Assembly: GCF_001442625.1 (NCBI RefSeq)
Contig: NZ_LMZQ01000019.1
Location: 1-56,487 of the forward strand
Direction: 5' to 3'
Length of the DNA: 56,487 bases
DNA from: Pedobacter ginsenosidimutans
GTDB taxonomy: Bacteria > Bacteroidota > Bacteroidia > Sphingobacteriales > Sphingobacteriaceae
The notes under the pieces are model-generated. The model made no database searches. It had not been told where the DNA came from and was given only the letters and a program-made list of their open reading frames with translations. Below, piece by piece: positions 32,529-40,413 of this stretch. The position numbers and the translations under genes were made by a program. How positions within the stretch are numbered: the stretch's first letter is position 1; each line of letters starts with the position of its first letter.

Positions 32529-32809
32529 TTCTTTATTTGGTTATGCAGATAGGTATAGTAAATGTAATAATTTATTTTGCTTTGCCTTTTAAGTTGCTTA
32601 AAATATTGAAAAGTTTTAAGGTGAGGGGTGGGAGGCTGGAAAGTTTTAAAGCTGCAATGTCAGTTTAACAGTTTGCAATTTACACATAACCGATTCAGCT
32701 TGCGGTTTACAGTTAACTAGTTTATACAATTAACCGATTACGAGTTTAAACATTAACTCTATTCTATACACTAAGTATAAATATTTTATCGCCTTTTATC
32801 TCATTTTTT
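32529..32809. other. Gene-free spacer with degenerate tandem repeats
   Basis: Between the divergent sigma and tdh genes, positions 32655-32760 hold two degenerate copies of a roughly 50-base unit built from gtttaca, gttaac and taaccgatt words. I see no reading frame or RNA gene. The promoters of both flanking genes must lie here; only the tdh -7 box is visible. Confidence 0.55.
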
Positions 32810-32817
32810 TACCTTTG
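32810..32817 (+). promoter_or_regulatory. Putative -7 box of the tdh-like gene
   Basis: The sequence TACCTTTG matches the Bacteroidota TAnnTTTG box. It lies 18 bases before the chosen ATG at 32836 and so predicts a very short leader. This supports the 32836 start over the upstream ATG at 32815, which would overlap the box. Confidence 0.45.
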
Positions 32818-32835
32818 CTCAATCTCAAAAAAATT

Positions 32836-33780
32836 ATGCAAGAAAAAATTGTTGTTTTAGGCTCTAACGGGCAAATTGGTACCGAGTTGGTAACCATGTT
32901 ACGTAAAATATATGGTGATGATCATGTGGTTGCATGCGATATTCGCAGACCAGATTACGACATCAAAAACTCTGCACCGTTTGAATTTGTGAATGTGCTT
33001 GATAAGGAAATGATCAATGGTATTTTTCATAAATACAAACCAACACAGGTTTACCTTTTAGCGGCTTTATTATCCGCTACAGGTGAACAAAATCCAAAAT
33101 TAGCCTGGGACTTAAATATGAACGGCTTGCTGAATGTTTTAGATTTAGCTTTAGAATATAAAACGGCAAAAGTATATTGGCCAAGTTCTATTGCTGTATT
33201 TGGTCCGAATTCGCCAAAAGATAATACCTCACAATATTGCGTAATGGATCCGAATACCGTTTATGGAATTAGTAAACTGGCGGGGGAGCGCTGGTGCGAA
33301 TATTACAACCAAAAATACGGATTAGATGTGAGGAGTATCCGTTATCCAGGATTAATCAGCTGGAAAGCTGCTCCAGGTGGTGGTACAACAGATTATGCGA
33401 TCCATATTTTTCACGATGCTTTGAAAAAAGGCAGTTACCAGAGTTTCTTAAATGCAGAAACCGAGCTGCCAATGATGTATATGGATGATGCCATCCGTGG
33501 AACCATCGAACTAATGGATGCACCAGCAGATCAGATTTCTGTGCGTAGCAGTTATAATTTTGGTGGGGTAAGTTTTACTCCGGAGGTTTTGGCTGCAGAA
33601 ATCAGAAAACATATTCCAGATTTTACATTATCTTACGCCGCTAATGATCCCCGTCAGCAAATTGCAAATAGCTGGCCACGTTCTATCGACGATAACTATG
33701 CTGCAAAAGATTGGGGATGGAAACCAGAGTTCGATTTATCGAAACTGACAATTGACATGTTGAATAATTTAAAAAAATAA
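32836..33780 (+). CDS. tdh: L-threonine 3-dehydrogenase, extended SDR type
   Basis: I start at 32836 (314 residues, MQEKIVVLGSNGQIGTEL), because the frame's earlier ATG overlaps the -7 box. The protein has the extended-SDR NAD site GSNGQIG, the Ser in YWPSSIAVFGP, the catalytic Tyr-Lys in VYGISKLAGE, and RYPGLISWKAAPGGGTTDYA, which is characteristic of the UDP-galactose epimerase-like threonine dehydrogenases known from Flavobacterium and Cupriavidus. It oxidises L-threonine to 2-amino-3-ketobutyrate. The next enzyme of the route, Kbl, is encoded at the far right end of the window. Confidence 0.87.
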   Translation: MQEKIVVLGSNGQIGTELVTMLRKIYGDDHVVACDIRRPDYDIKNSAPFEFVNVLDKEMINGIFHKYKPTQVYLLAALLSATGEQNPKLAWDLNMNGLLNVLDLALEYKTAKVYWPSSIAVFGPNSPKDNTSQYCVMDPNTVYGISKLAGERWCEYYNQKYGLDVRSIRYPGLISWKAAPGGGTTDYAIHIFHDALKKGSYQSFLNAETELPMMYMDDAIRGTIELMDAPADQISVRSSYNFGGVSFTPEVLAAEIRKHIPDFTLSYAANDPRQQIANSWPRSIDDNYAAKDWGWKPEFDLSKLTIDMLNNLKK

Positions 33781-33782
33781 TA

Positions 33783-33848
33783 TAAAGGTAGAGGGTTGAA
33801 AGGTTGAAGGCATAAGGTCTCCTATCTCAAATCTTATATCTCAATACT
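33783..33848. repeat. Degenerate repeats between tdh and yebC
   Basis: The words gggttgaaaggttgaaggcataagg and tctcaaatcttatatctcaa fill the gap. They belong to the aaggcgtaagg and gagatttgagatatgag families also seen at 19019, 24105, 53552 and about 5935. Confidence 0.5.
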
Positions 33849-33854
33849 CGAAAA

Positions 33855-34583
33855 ATGGGAAGAGCATTCGAATTTAGAAAAGAGAGAAAATTTAAGCGTT
33901 GGGCCAAAATGGCGGTTCAGTTTACGCGTATTGGTAAAGATATTGTAATGGCAGTTAAGGAGTCTGGACCTCATCCGGAAACCAACTCGCGCTTACGTAC
34001 GGCTATGCAAAATGCAAAAGCGGTAAATATGCCAAAAGATAGGGTAGAGGCTGCAATTAAGCGCGCTTCTGATAAATCGATGGCCAATTACGAAGAAATT
34101 GTATATGAAGGTTATGCGCCGCACGGTGTTGCAGTTTTAATTGAAACGGCTACTGATAATACCAACCGTACCGTAGCAAACGTTCGTAGTTATTTTAACA
34201 AAACGGATGGTTCTTTGGGTAAAACCGGATCGTTAGATTTCGTTTTTAACCGCAAATCTGTTTTCCGTTTTGTACCGGCTGAAGGTTTAGACTTAGAAGA
34301 GTTAGAGTTTGAACTAATTGATGCTGGTTTAGAAGAATTGTACGTAGAGGCTGATGAAGAAGGCAACGATATCGCTGTTGCCCAAGGTGCTTTCGAAAAC
34401 TTTGGATCTTTACAAAAAGCTTTAGAGGAAAAAGGCATTGAGTTAAAGAGCTCAAAACTAGAGCGTATTGCTTTATCTCACCATGAGGTAACAGAAGAGC
34501 AGGCAGCTGATGTTTTGAAATTGATCGATAAGTTGGAGGAAGATGATGATGTGCAGGCGGTTTACCATAATATGGCAGAATAA
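33855..34583 (+). CDS. YebC/PmpR family regulator
   Basis: The 242-residue protein matches the YebC family over its full length, starting MGRAFEFRKERKFKRWAKMA, which is the Bacteroidota form of the usual AGHSKWANIKH start. Family blocks include GPHPETNSRLRTAMQNAKAVNMPKD, YEGYAPHGVAVLIETATDNTNRT, FNKTDGSLGKTGSLDFVF and the acidic C-terminus. YebC proteins were long annotated as DNA-binding regulators; recent work links relatives (TACO1, YeeN/YebC2) to translation through proline-rich stretches. It is cytosolic and followed by a strong terminator. Confidence 0.95.
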   Translation: MGRAFEFRKERKFKRWAKMAVQFTRIGKDIVMAVKESGPHPETNSRLRTAMQNAKAVNMPKDRVEAAIKRASDKSMANYEEIVYEGYAPHGVAVLIETATDNTNRTVANVRSYFNKTDGSLGKTGSLDFVFNRKSVFRFVPAEGLDLEELEFELIDAGLEELYVEADEEGNDIAVAQGAFENFGSLQKALEEKGIELKSSKLERIALSHHEVTEEQAADVLKLIDKLEEDDDVQAVYHNMAE

Positions 34584-34604
34584 TATCAATTAGAATATGT
34601 ATAG

Positions 34605-34636
34605 AAAAGGTCCTGGTTTTATCGTCAGGACCTTTT
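34605..34636 (+). terminator. Rho-independent terminator of yebC
   Basis: aaaaggtcctg (34605-34615) pairs perfectly with caggacctttt (34626-34636), then more T. It begins 22 bases past the yebC stop. Confidence 0.92.
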
Positions 34637-34647
34637 TCTGTATTTGG

Positions 34648-34790
34648 TCGTCATGCTGAACTTGTTTTACAAGTATAAATAGTGTTTTTAGTTGTCTTGT
34701 AGCTACTACGTGGTCAGTATCTATTTAGCAGGGACCCTGAATAAATTACCTGCGTAGCTTTCCGCTTCGCTACAGGTCAGGGTGACGATC
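34648..34790. repeat. gtcatgctgaacttg / cagggtgacg palindromic element
   Basis: The outer words cgtcatgctgaact (about 34649) and the cagggtgacg at about 34778-34787 are inverted, and the core tatttagcagggaccctga is present at about 34721. An internal hairpin, ctgcgtagc...cgctacag, lies at about 34750-34774. It is a dispersed intergenic repeat, here partly degenerate. Confidence 0.6.
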
Positions 34791-34813
34791 GAGAGGAAAC
34801 TGCGGTTTTGATC

Positions 34814-35593
34814 TTATTTTTTATGTGAAAACAGCCACGGCAATAACTCTGGTTCAGCAAAGGCGCTATCCCAGCTATTGTGGTTGGCATTTGGGTAAAG
34901 GGTAAACTTCACTTCATCGCCAACCGTTTTCAAGCGTTCGGCTATGGCAATCGAAAAAACCGGATCAACTACATCATCTTTTGCCCCATGAAAAATCCAA
35001 AGTGGAATTTTTTGATATTTTTTAATATTGTTGGTATTGTCTCCGCCACAAATAGCAATGGCAGCGGCAAATTTGCGGCGCTCTCTTCTTAACAGCTCAT
35101 AAGTACCCATTGCTCCCATTGATAAACCGCCCACATACACCTGCTCTTTGTTTATATAAGGTTTATTAAGGAAGTTTTTAACCATGCCTTGTAGCGCATG
35201 CATAATTTTGGTTGGTTTGCCGCCTTCGACAAAACTGATCCTTCTTTTACCTTTGGCATCTTTCTCAAAATTGGCATTTGCCCAAAAATCGTTTGATGGG
35301 CATTGTGGGAAAACAACAATAGCAGGGAAATTTTTGCGTAGATCGTTTTTTAAGAACAATTTTCCACCGTGTACCAGTTGACTTGCATTATCGTTACCTC
35401 TTTCTCCGCTTCCATGCAGAAAAAATATGATCGGATATTTTTGGTCAGGATTAAAATTCTCGGGAAACAGGATTCTGTAGTAAATAGAGTCCTTTCCTTT
35501 GATATAGCTTCCCTTGTCGTATTTTTTTAAGTCTTGAGCGTTTAAAAAGAGTACAGAAAAAAGAATGCAGGTAGTTAGAATAATCTTTTTCAT
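34814..35593 (-). CDS. Secreted alpha/beta hydrolase (esterase/peptidase-like)
   Basis: The 259-residue protein has a Sec signal (MKKIILTTCILFSVLFLNAQ) and an alpha/beta-hydrolase domain. The oxyanion region is FFLHGSGERGNDN, the nucleophile elbow GLSMGAMG, the acid Asp is in FHGAKDDVVDP, and the His is in NANHNSWDSAF. Similar proteins are annotated as prolyl oligopeptidase-like or phospholipase/carboxylesterases and often accompany glycan loci, where they remove acyl groups. It is the last gene of the utilisation locus, downstream of GH3, but separated from it by a terminator and an inverted repeat. Confidence 0.88.
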   Translation of the reverse strand: MKKIILTTCILFSVLFLNAQDLKKYDKGSYIKGKDSIYYRILFPENFNPDQKYPIIFFLHGSGERGNDNASQLVHGGKLFLKNDLRKNFPAIVVFPQCPSNDFWANANFEKDAKGKRRISFVEGGKPTKIMHALQGMVKNFLNKPYINKEQVYVGGLSMGAMGTYELLRRERRKFAAAIAICGGDNTNNIKKYQKIPLWIFHGAKDDVVDPVFSIAIAERLKTVGDEVKFTLYPNANHNSWDSAFAEPELLPWLFSHKK

Positions 35594-35616
35594 CTGTTTA
35601 ATGTGTTTTTAATGGT

Positions 35617-35677
35617 AATGAAGCTATCATAATTTGTTATTACCACGTGTTTTTTGATAAATTATGATGGTTTCATT
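35617..35677. promoter_or_regulatory. Long imperfect inverted repeat upstream of the hydrolase gene
   Basis: aatgaagctatcataattt (35617-35635) pairs with aaattatgatggtttcatt (35659-35677) with three mismatches. The 23-base centre contains the palindrome ccacgtgt. It lies 24 bases before the hydrolase ATG, where a promoter or operator should be. Confidence 0.5.
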
Positions 35678-35691
35678 TAACAAAAATAGAA

Positions 35692-35722
35692 AACCCTGGC
35701 TACTTTGCAATAGCACAGGGTT
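35692..35722 (-). terminator. Terminator of the GH3 gene
   Basis: aaccctg (35692-35698) pairs with cagggtt (35716-35722), with an inner gcta/tagc pair. On the minus strand TTTTCTATTTTTG follows. It lies 22 bases past the GH3 stop. Confidence 0.75.
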
Positions 35723-35743
35723 CATAACCAAACCTAATTGTCT

Positions 35744-38041
35744 TTATTTCAGTGTAAAAGATGATTCTTTTACATCGCGTGAATTTGTTCCGATAAATAC
35801 TTTAAAATCGCCAGGTTCGGCCACGAATTTTAAGTCAGCATTGTAAAACTTAAGATCGTTCTCCGAAATATTAAAAGTGACGGTTTTACTTTCTCCGGCA
35901 TTTAAATTCACCTTCTGAAAGCCTTTTAGCTCTTTAACCGGACGGGTAATGCTTCCAACAAGATCTTGAATGTACAATTGAACGACCTCTTTACCCTCAT
36001 ATTTACCTGTATTGCTTAAAGTAACCGATGCTGTGATCGTTTTCCCCTTGGTTAAGGTATTTGAACTTAATTTAATATCGCTGTAATTAAACGTGGTATA
36101 GCTCAGGCCAAAACCGAATGGATATAAAGGATCGTTGCTTACATCTAAATAATTGGAACGGAATTTTTCGAACCATTTACCCTCTGCCAACGGTCTACCG
36201 GTGTTTTTATGTGCATAGTACAAAGGTACCTGACCCACATTTTGAGGAAAAGTTGCACTCAATTTACCCGAAGGATTAACATCGCCAAAAAGTACATCGG
36301 CAATTGCATTTCCTGCTTCACTACCCGGGAACCAAACATTTAAAATGGAAGGAATATTTTCCTGCTCCCAGTTTAATGCCAATGGTCTGCCGGTAAATAA
36401 CACTAATACCACTGGTTTACCAGTTTTAGCCAATGCTTTTAACAGGTTTTTTTGCGTTTCAGGAATCTGGATATCGGTTACACTGCTGCTTTCGCCGGTA
36501 AATTCAGAACCTTCACCAATGGTAGCCACAATAACGTCTGATTTTTTTGCAACTTCTAGAGCCTCCCTGATCATTTCAGCTTCGGTTCGTGGATCGCGTT
36601 TGTAAGTAGGGTTGTGGATGTTAACATAACGGTGTTCCATAGCAGAATCTGCTAAAAAATTAGCGCCACGTGCGGTTAAAATTTTCGCCTTATCACCCAA
36701 AACATTTTTTAAACCTTGAAGTACCGTTACCGATTTATCAAAAAGAGCTGCAACACTCCATGTACCATACATATTGGCCGTATTATCTGCCAATGGACCG
36801 ATTAAACCAATTGTACCTGATTTTTTTAATGGAAGTACATTATTGTTATTTTTTAGTAATACAAAGCTTTCAGCTGCAATTTCGCGTGCAACCTGACGAT
36901 TAGCCGGGCTAAAAACCTCTTTTTCTGCTCTTTCTGCATTACAGAATTTATAAGGATCAGCAAATAAACCCAATTTGTATTTTGCCTGAAGCACTAATCG
37001 GCAGGCCCTGTCTATTTGTGCGATGCCAACTTTTTTCTCTGTCAATGATTTTTTTAAAGTACCTAAAAAGCCTTCGCCCACCATATCCATATCAATGCCA
37101 GCATTTAAAGCTAGGGCAGAAACAGTTTGTAAATCTCCCATGCCGTGGGCAATCATTTCAGGGATACCCGTATAATCAGTTACAACGAACCCTTTAAAAC
37201 CCCATTGGTTACGTAAAACATCGGTCATTAACCATTTGCTTCCCGTAGCAGGAATGCCGTCAACCTCGTTAAAAGAAGCCATGATACTGGCTGCTCCAGC
37301 GTCAACTGCGGCTTTGTATGGTGGGAAATATTCGTTGTACATGCGCACTTTGCTCATGTCGGTGGTATTATAATCTCTACCCGCTTCGGCAGCACCATAA
37401 AGGGCATAGTGTTTTACGCAGGCTAAAATTTCGTTATTGGCCTGAATTTTACCCTGATAACCTTTCACCATGGCTGCAGCAATCTGCGAACCTAAATAAG
37501 CATCCTCTCCGCTTCCTTCTGAGATACGGCCCCAACGTGGGTCTCTCGAAATATCAACCATAGGAGAGAAGGTCCAGTTAATTCCACTTGCACTGGCTTC
37601 TATTGCAGCAACCCTTGCCGATTTTTGTACGGCATTCATGTCCCAAACGCAACTCATTCCTAATGGAATTGGGAAAACGGTGTTGTAACCGTGGATCACA
37701 TCCATTCCAAAAAGCAAAGGAATTTTCATTCGACTGTTTTCTACTGCAATCTTTTGAACTGCCTTTATCTTATCTACTCCTTTAATGTTAAATAAACCAC
37801 CAACCTGTCCATCTCTTATTTTTTTTGAAATGTCGCTACTATTGGCCTGTCCGGTGGTGATATCGCCAGAACTTGGCAGATTCAATTGACCAATTTTTTC
37901 ATCAACGGTCATTTTCGCCATGAGGTTGCTGATGAAGGTATTCATCTTTGCATCTTCTGTCGAAACAGGTTTTTTGGTTTGCGCTGATCCGTTCAGTACA
38001 AGCAGGGTTAAAAAAACAACCAGGATATTCACTCTCTTCAT
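35744..38041 (-). CDS. bglX: GH3 beta-glucosidase (BglX-like)
   Basis: The 765-residue protein has a signal peptide (cleaved near NGSAQ) and the three-part BglX layout: an (alpha/beta)8 barrel (about 30-350) with FGMDVIHGYNTVFP, KHYALYGAAEAGRDYN and the nucleophile Asp289 in FVVTDYTGIPE; an alpha/beta sandwich (about 390-600) with GEGSEFTGESSS carrying a likely acid/base Glu; and a C-terminal fibronectin-like domain (about 670-765). It should release glucose from the non-reducing end of beta-gluco-oligosaccharides in the periplasm. Together with the GH144 genes it is a candidate sophoro-oligosaccharide beta-glucosidase. Confidence 0.95.
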   Translation of the reverse strand: MKRVNILVVFLTLLVLNGSAQTKKPVSTEDAKMNTFISNLMAKMTVDEKIGQLNLPSSGDITTGQANSSDISKKIRDGQVGGLFNIKGVDKIKAVQKIAVENSRMKIPLLFGMDVIHGYNTVFPIPLGMSCVWDMNAVQKSARVAAIEASASGINWTFSPMVDISRDPRWGRISEGSGEDAYLGSQIAAAMVKGYQGKIQANNEILACVKHYALYGAAEAGRDYNTTDMSKVRMYNEYFPPYKAAVDAGAASIMASFNEVDGIPATGSKWLMTDVLRNQWGFKGFVVTDYTGIPEMIAHGMGDLQTVSALALNAGIDMDMVGEGFLGTLKKSLTEKKVGIAQIDRACRLVLQAKYKLGLFADPYKFCNAERAEKEVFSPANRQVAREIAAESFVLLKNNNNVLPLKKSGTIGLIGPLADNTANMYGTWSVAALFDKSVTVLQGLKNVLGDKAKILTARGANFLADSAMEHRYVNIHNPTYKRDPRTEAEMIREALEVAKKSDVIVATIGEGSEFTGESSSVTDIQIPETQKNLLKALAKTGKPVVLVLFTGRPLALNWEQENIPSILNVWFPGSEAGNAIADVLFGDVNPSGKLSATFPQNVGQVPLYYAHKNTGRPLAEGKWFEKFRSNYLDVSNDPLYPFGFGLSYTTFNYSDIKLSSNTLTKGKTITASVTLSNTGKYEGKEVVQLYIQDLVGSITRPVKELKGFQKVNLNAGESKTVTFNISENDLKFYNADLKFVAEPGDFKVFIGTNSRDVKESSFTLK

Positions 38042-38068
38042 TATATGTGTGTTTTATTCTTTTATTAG

Positions 38069-38180
38069 CTGGCGCTCGTTTCCAACGAGTGCCTAAATGG
38101 TTTTACGATTTTATCGTATTAACATTAATCGCTAAGAGCGATTAGTTATTTTCACACTCGTTACAAACGAGCGTGAGCAT
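38069..38180. repeat. Multi-hairpin intergenic element, copy 2
   Basis: Four perfect short hairpins lie in a row: gCGCTCGTTtccAACGAGtGC (38072-38092), ACGATtttATCGT (38105-38117), TAATCGCTaagAGCGATTA (38126-38144) and CTCGTTacaAACGAG (38157-38171, flanked by CAC/GTG). The first and last hairpins share the same CTCGTT/AACGAG arms. The element lies between the GH43-like and GH3 genes. It shares hairpins 1 and 2 with the copy at 14731. Confidence 0.8.
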
Positions 38181-38185
38181 TTATT

Positions 38186-39940
38186 TTAATCAACTTTCTT
38201 TACCTCGGTTTTTACCGATACACCATTCTCATTTATCGCTTCGATAGAAAAATAATAGGCCTTCTGGCTGTCCATTGCCTTGAACCAATATTCGTTAAAA
38301 TCGTGGATCATAATGCAGTTATACAGCTTATCTGGTGCAGTACCGTAGTAAAGATTATAGGCAAATGCATTATCAACAGGCTCCCATTTGATGTAGGCGC
38401 TACGTTTATCTTTTTCTGTTCTCAATACAATCAGGTTTTTAACTGTTGTTGGTTTTTCTCCATTTCCATTACCGAAAACACGCAAGCCACTAATGGCAAA
38501 TTTTCCGGTAGGCATGTGGATGTTTATCATTTTGATAAACCTGGTTTTTACCGGTTTTTGGAGTTCGATATAATCATGAGGAACATCGGTTTTATTCTGG
38601 CTTTTATCAACCAGAGTTGTCCATTTTTTTCCATCAGTTGAGGAAAGAATTTTGTACTGATGGTAAATCCCTGTTTGTTTGCCGATAAATTCGGCGTCCT
38701 GATCAGCATAGTTAATTTGTATGGCATTAACGGTTGCAAGGTTCCCCAGATCAGTCTGGATCCATTCTCCTTTGTTTGCAGTTTTTGCGCTCCAATAAGT
38801 CTTGATGCTTTCATCAACAGCATTATTGGCATTAAAGCTTCCTAAAGTTGAAGAAACAGTAACGGGTTTTTTATAGTTAATGAGCATCCAGCCCGGGCCA
38901 GCAGGGCCACCTTCTTTTCTTTCGGAAGGTAAATAGAGCGGATAGTCTCCAAAGGCAGTATTGGTCCACATCACATCGTCTTTATCAAAACCTGTTGGCC
39001 AGATACCCATTCTGCGCTCCCAGGTGTTTTTTACACAGATAATGCTGGTTGAAATGTGCCAGTAGTTTTTGCTGTTATCCTGAAAGGTTGCGCCATGGCC
39101 TGCACCACGCGAAAATCCACCGCCTTTATAACTCAAAGGATCAGATTGCGGGGTAGATGGACTATCATAAAACAAAGGCTTGGTTCCAACTACTACTCCA
39201 TCAGAATAACCGCTAAATTCTGTTCCGGGAGCCCCGTATTGAAAATAATATTTGCCATTATGTTTGGTCATCCATGCGCCTTCCGCAAAAGGATCCAGAA
39301 AAGTATCGTCCATATATTCGCCAAAACGCTGCCAGCCATATCGCCAGCTTTGAAGCAGGTACATTGGCATGCGTGTACCTTTGGGCTGAAAAGTTTTGCG
39401 GTCTAATTCTACCCCGTACATGGGGTAATTGTTGCTGCTTCCGTTATACATGTAAAATTTGCCATCGTCATCGGTAAAAAAGGATGGATCCCAGCCACCA
39501 ATCTCCAGTGAGTCCACTAATGGAAACCATTTATTCCCTTTGGGATCGGTACTTCCCCATAAAGTGAAATTTTTAGTATAGGTGCTGCCGAAAACGACCA
39601 TGGTATCGCCAACAATGCCTACACCTGGTGCACATAATTCATCTTTTGTCTTATTCCATGGACGAAGAAACTTTCTTTCGTGAAATTTCCAGTTTAGCAT
39701 ATCGGCGCTATGCCAATAACCCCATTGGTTGGTGCTGAAAAGATAGAAATCGCCTTTATAATTTACGATCACCGGATCGGCAGTGGCACGGTGTTTCCCC
39801 CATTCGGTAAAAGATTCGAAAGGTGTGTAACCATAATCTATATTGATTGGGTTGCAATACGTCTTTTGCTGAGCATATGCAGCATAAGTACCGCAGAACA
39901 GTAATGAAATTAAAAATATTTTGAATAAATGTTTAGCCAT
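38186..39940 (-). CDS. GH43-like glycosidase with discoidin and fibronectin-type domains
   Basis: The 584-residue protein has a signal peptide (cleavage after YAAYAQ). Residues 25-360 form a five-bladed propeller of GH43 type with the three expected acids: Asp55 in ATADPVIV, Asp151 in GGWDPSFF and Glu220 in DPFAEGAWM. Residues about 370-490 are an F5/8 type C (discoidin) carbohydrate-binding domain (NANNAVDESIKTYWSAK, WIQTDLGNLATVNAIQI), and the last 85 residues look like an FN3 domain (YIKWEPVDNAFAYNLYYG). Known GH43 enzymes act on arabinosides, xylosides or galactosides; the substrate here is unknown. It may remove side groups from the glucan. Confidence 0.88.
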   Translation of the reverse strand: MAKHLFKIFLISLLFCGTYAAYAQQKTYCNPINIDYGYTPFESFTEWGKHRATADPVIVNYKGDFYLFSTNQWGYWHSADMLNWKFHERKFLRPWNKTKDELCAPGVGIVGDTMVVFGSTYTKNFTLWGSTDPKGNKWFPLVDSLEIGGWDPSFFTDDDGKFYMYNGSSNNYPMYGVELDRKTFQPKGTRMPMYLLQSWRYGWQRFGEYMDDTFLDPFAEGAWMTKHNGKYYFQYGAPGTEFSGYSDGVVVGTKPLFYDSPSTPQSDPLSYKGGGFSRGAGHGATFQDNSKNYWHISTSIICVKNTWERRMGIWPTGFDKDDVMWTNTAFGDYPLYLPSERKEGGPAGPGWMLINYKKPVTVSSTLGSFNANNAVDESIKTYWSAKTANKGEWIQTDLGNLATVNAIQINYADQDAEFIGKQTGIYHQYKILSSTDGKKWTTLVDKSQNKTDVPHDYIELQKPVKTRFIKMINIHMPTGKFAISGLRVFGNGNGEKPTTVKNLIVLRTEKDKRSAYIKWEPVDNAFAYNLYYGTAPDKLYNCIMIHDFNEYWFKAMDSQKAYYFSIEAINENGVSVKTEVKKVD

Positions 39941-39953
39941 TATTCGTATGGGG

Positions 39954-40355
39954 TTAATTAAAAATGTTTATTCGTGCACAGCTCGAACAGCCAATGGCCA
40001 TTCCGCTAACGCTTAATCCGGTAACGTGCGATTGATGCTCCCAGTAAACCCACATATCATGTGCGCCACCTGTTGAAGTTAATTTTACCGTGTAAATGTC
40101 TCCGTTTTCTGGTATTTGTCCGATTACTGTTCCGCTCGGCGAGTTTGGTGGGATAAAGAAAGAATAAACACCACCACTGGTATTGTTTTCTAGTCTAACA
40201 TACACACCATCGCTGGTTGAATTTGTGGCTGTAACATCGATGTTAGCAAACTTAGTTTTTATGGTTTTATGTTTAGCGCTTGATATTGCCGTAAAGCTTG
40301 AATTTAGGATTACAAACCCTATCATTGCTGTTAATATTAAAATTACTCTTTTCAT
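39954..40355 (-). CDS. Small secreted protein of unknown function
   Basis: I do not recognise this 133-residue protein. It has a signal peptide (MKRVILILTAMIGFVILNSS) and then a region of short strands and turns (NIDVTATNSTSDGVYVRLEN, GVYSFFIPPNSPSG, GDIYTVKLTSTGG, HDMWVYWEHQ) that suggests one beta-sandwich. Two close cysteines near the end (GCSSCARINIF) could form a small disulfide loop. It is encoded between the GH43-like and GH144 genes on the same strand with short gaps, so it is probably part of the utilisation locus. A glycan-binding or accessory role is a guess from context. Confidence 0.7.
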   Translation of the reverse strand: MKRVILILTAMIGFVILNSSFTAISSAKHKTIKTKFANIDVTATNSTSDGVYVRLENNTSGGVYSFFIPPNSPSGTVIGQIPENGDIYTVKLTSTGGAHDMWVYWEHQSHVTGLSVSGMAIGCSSCARINIFN

Positions 40356-40413
40356 GGTTCTGTAGATTTAATTTGAAATATATGATGGCTAAACATTTAT
40401 ATACTATTGAATA

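Noticed and set aside
39056..39406. A 116-codon plus-strand frame opposite the GH43-like gene
   Set aside because: Antisense shadow of a well-supported gene, with no signal or domain.
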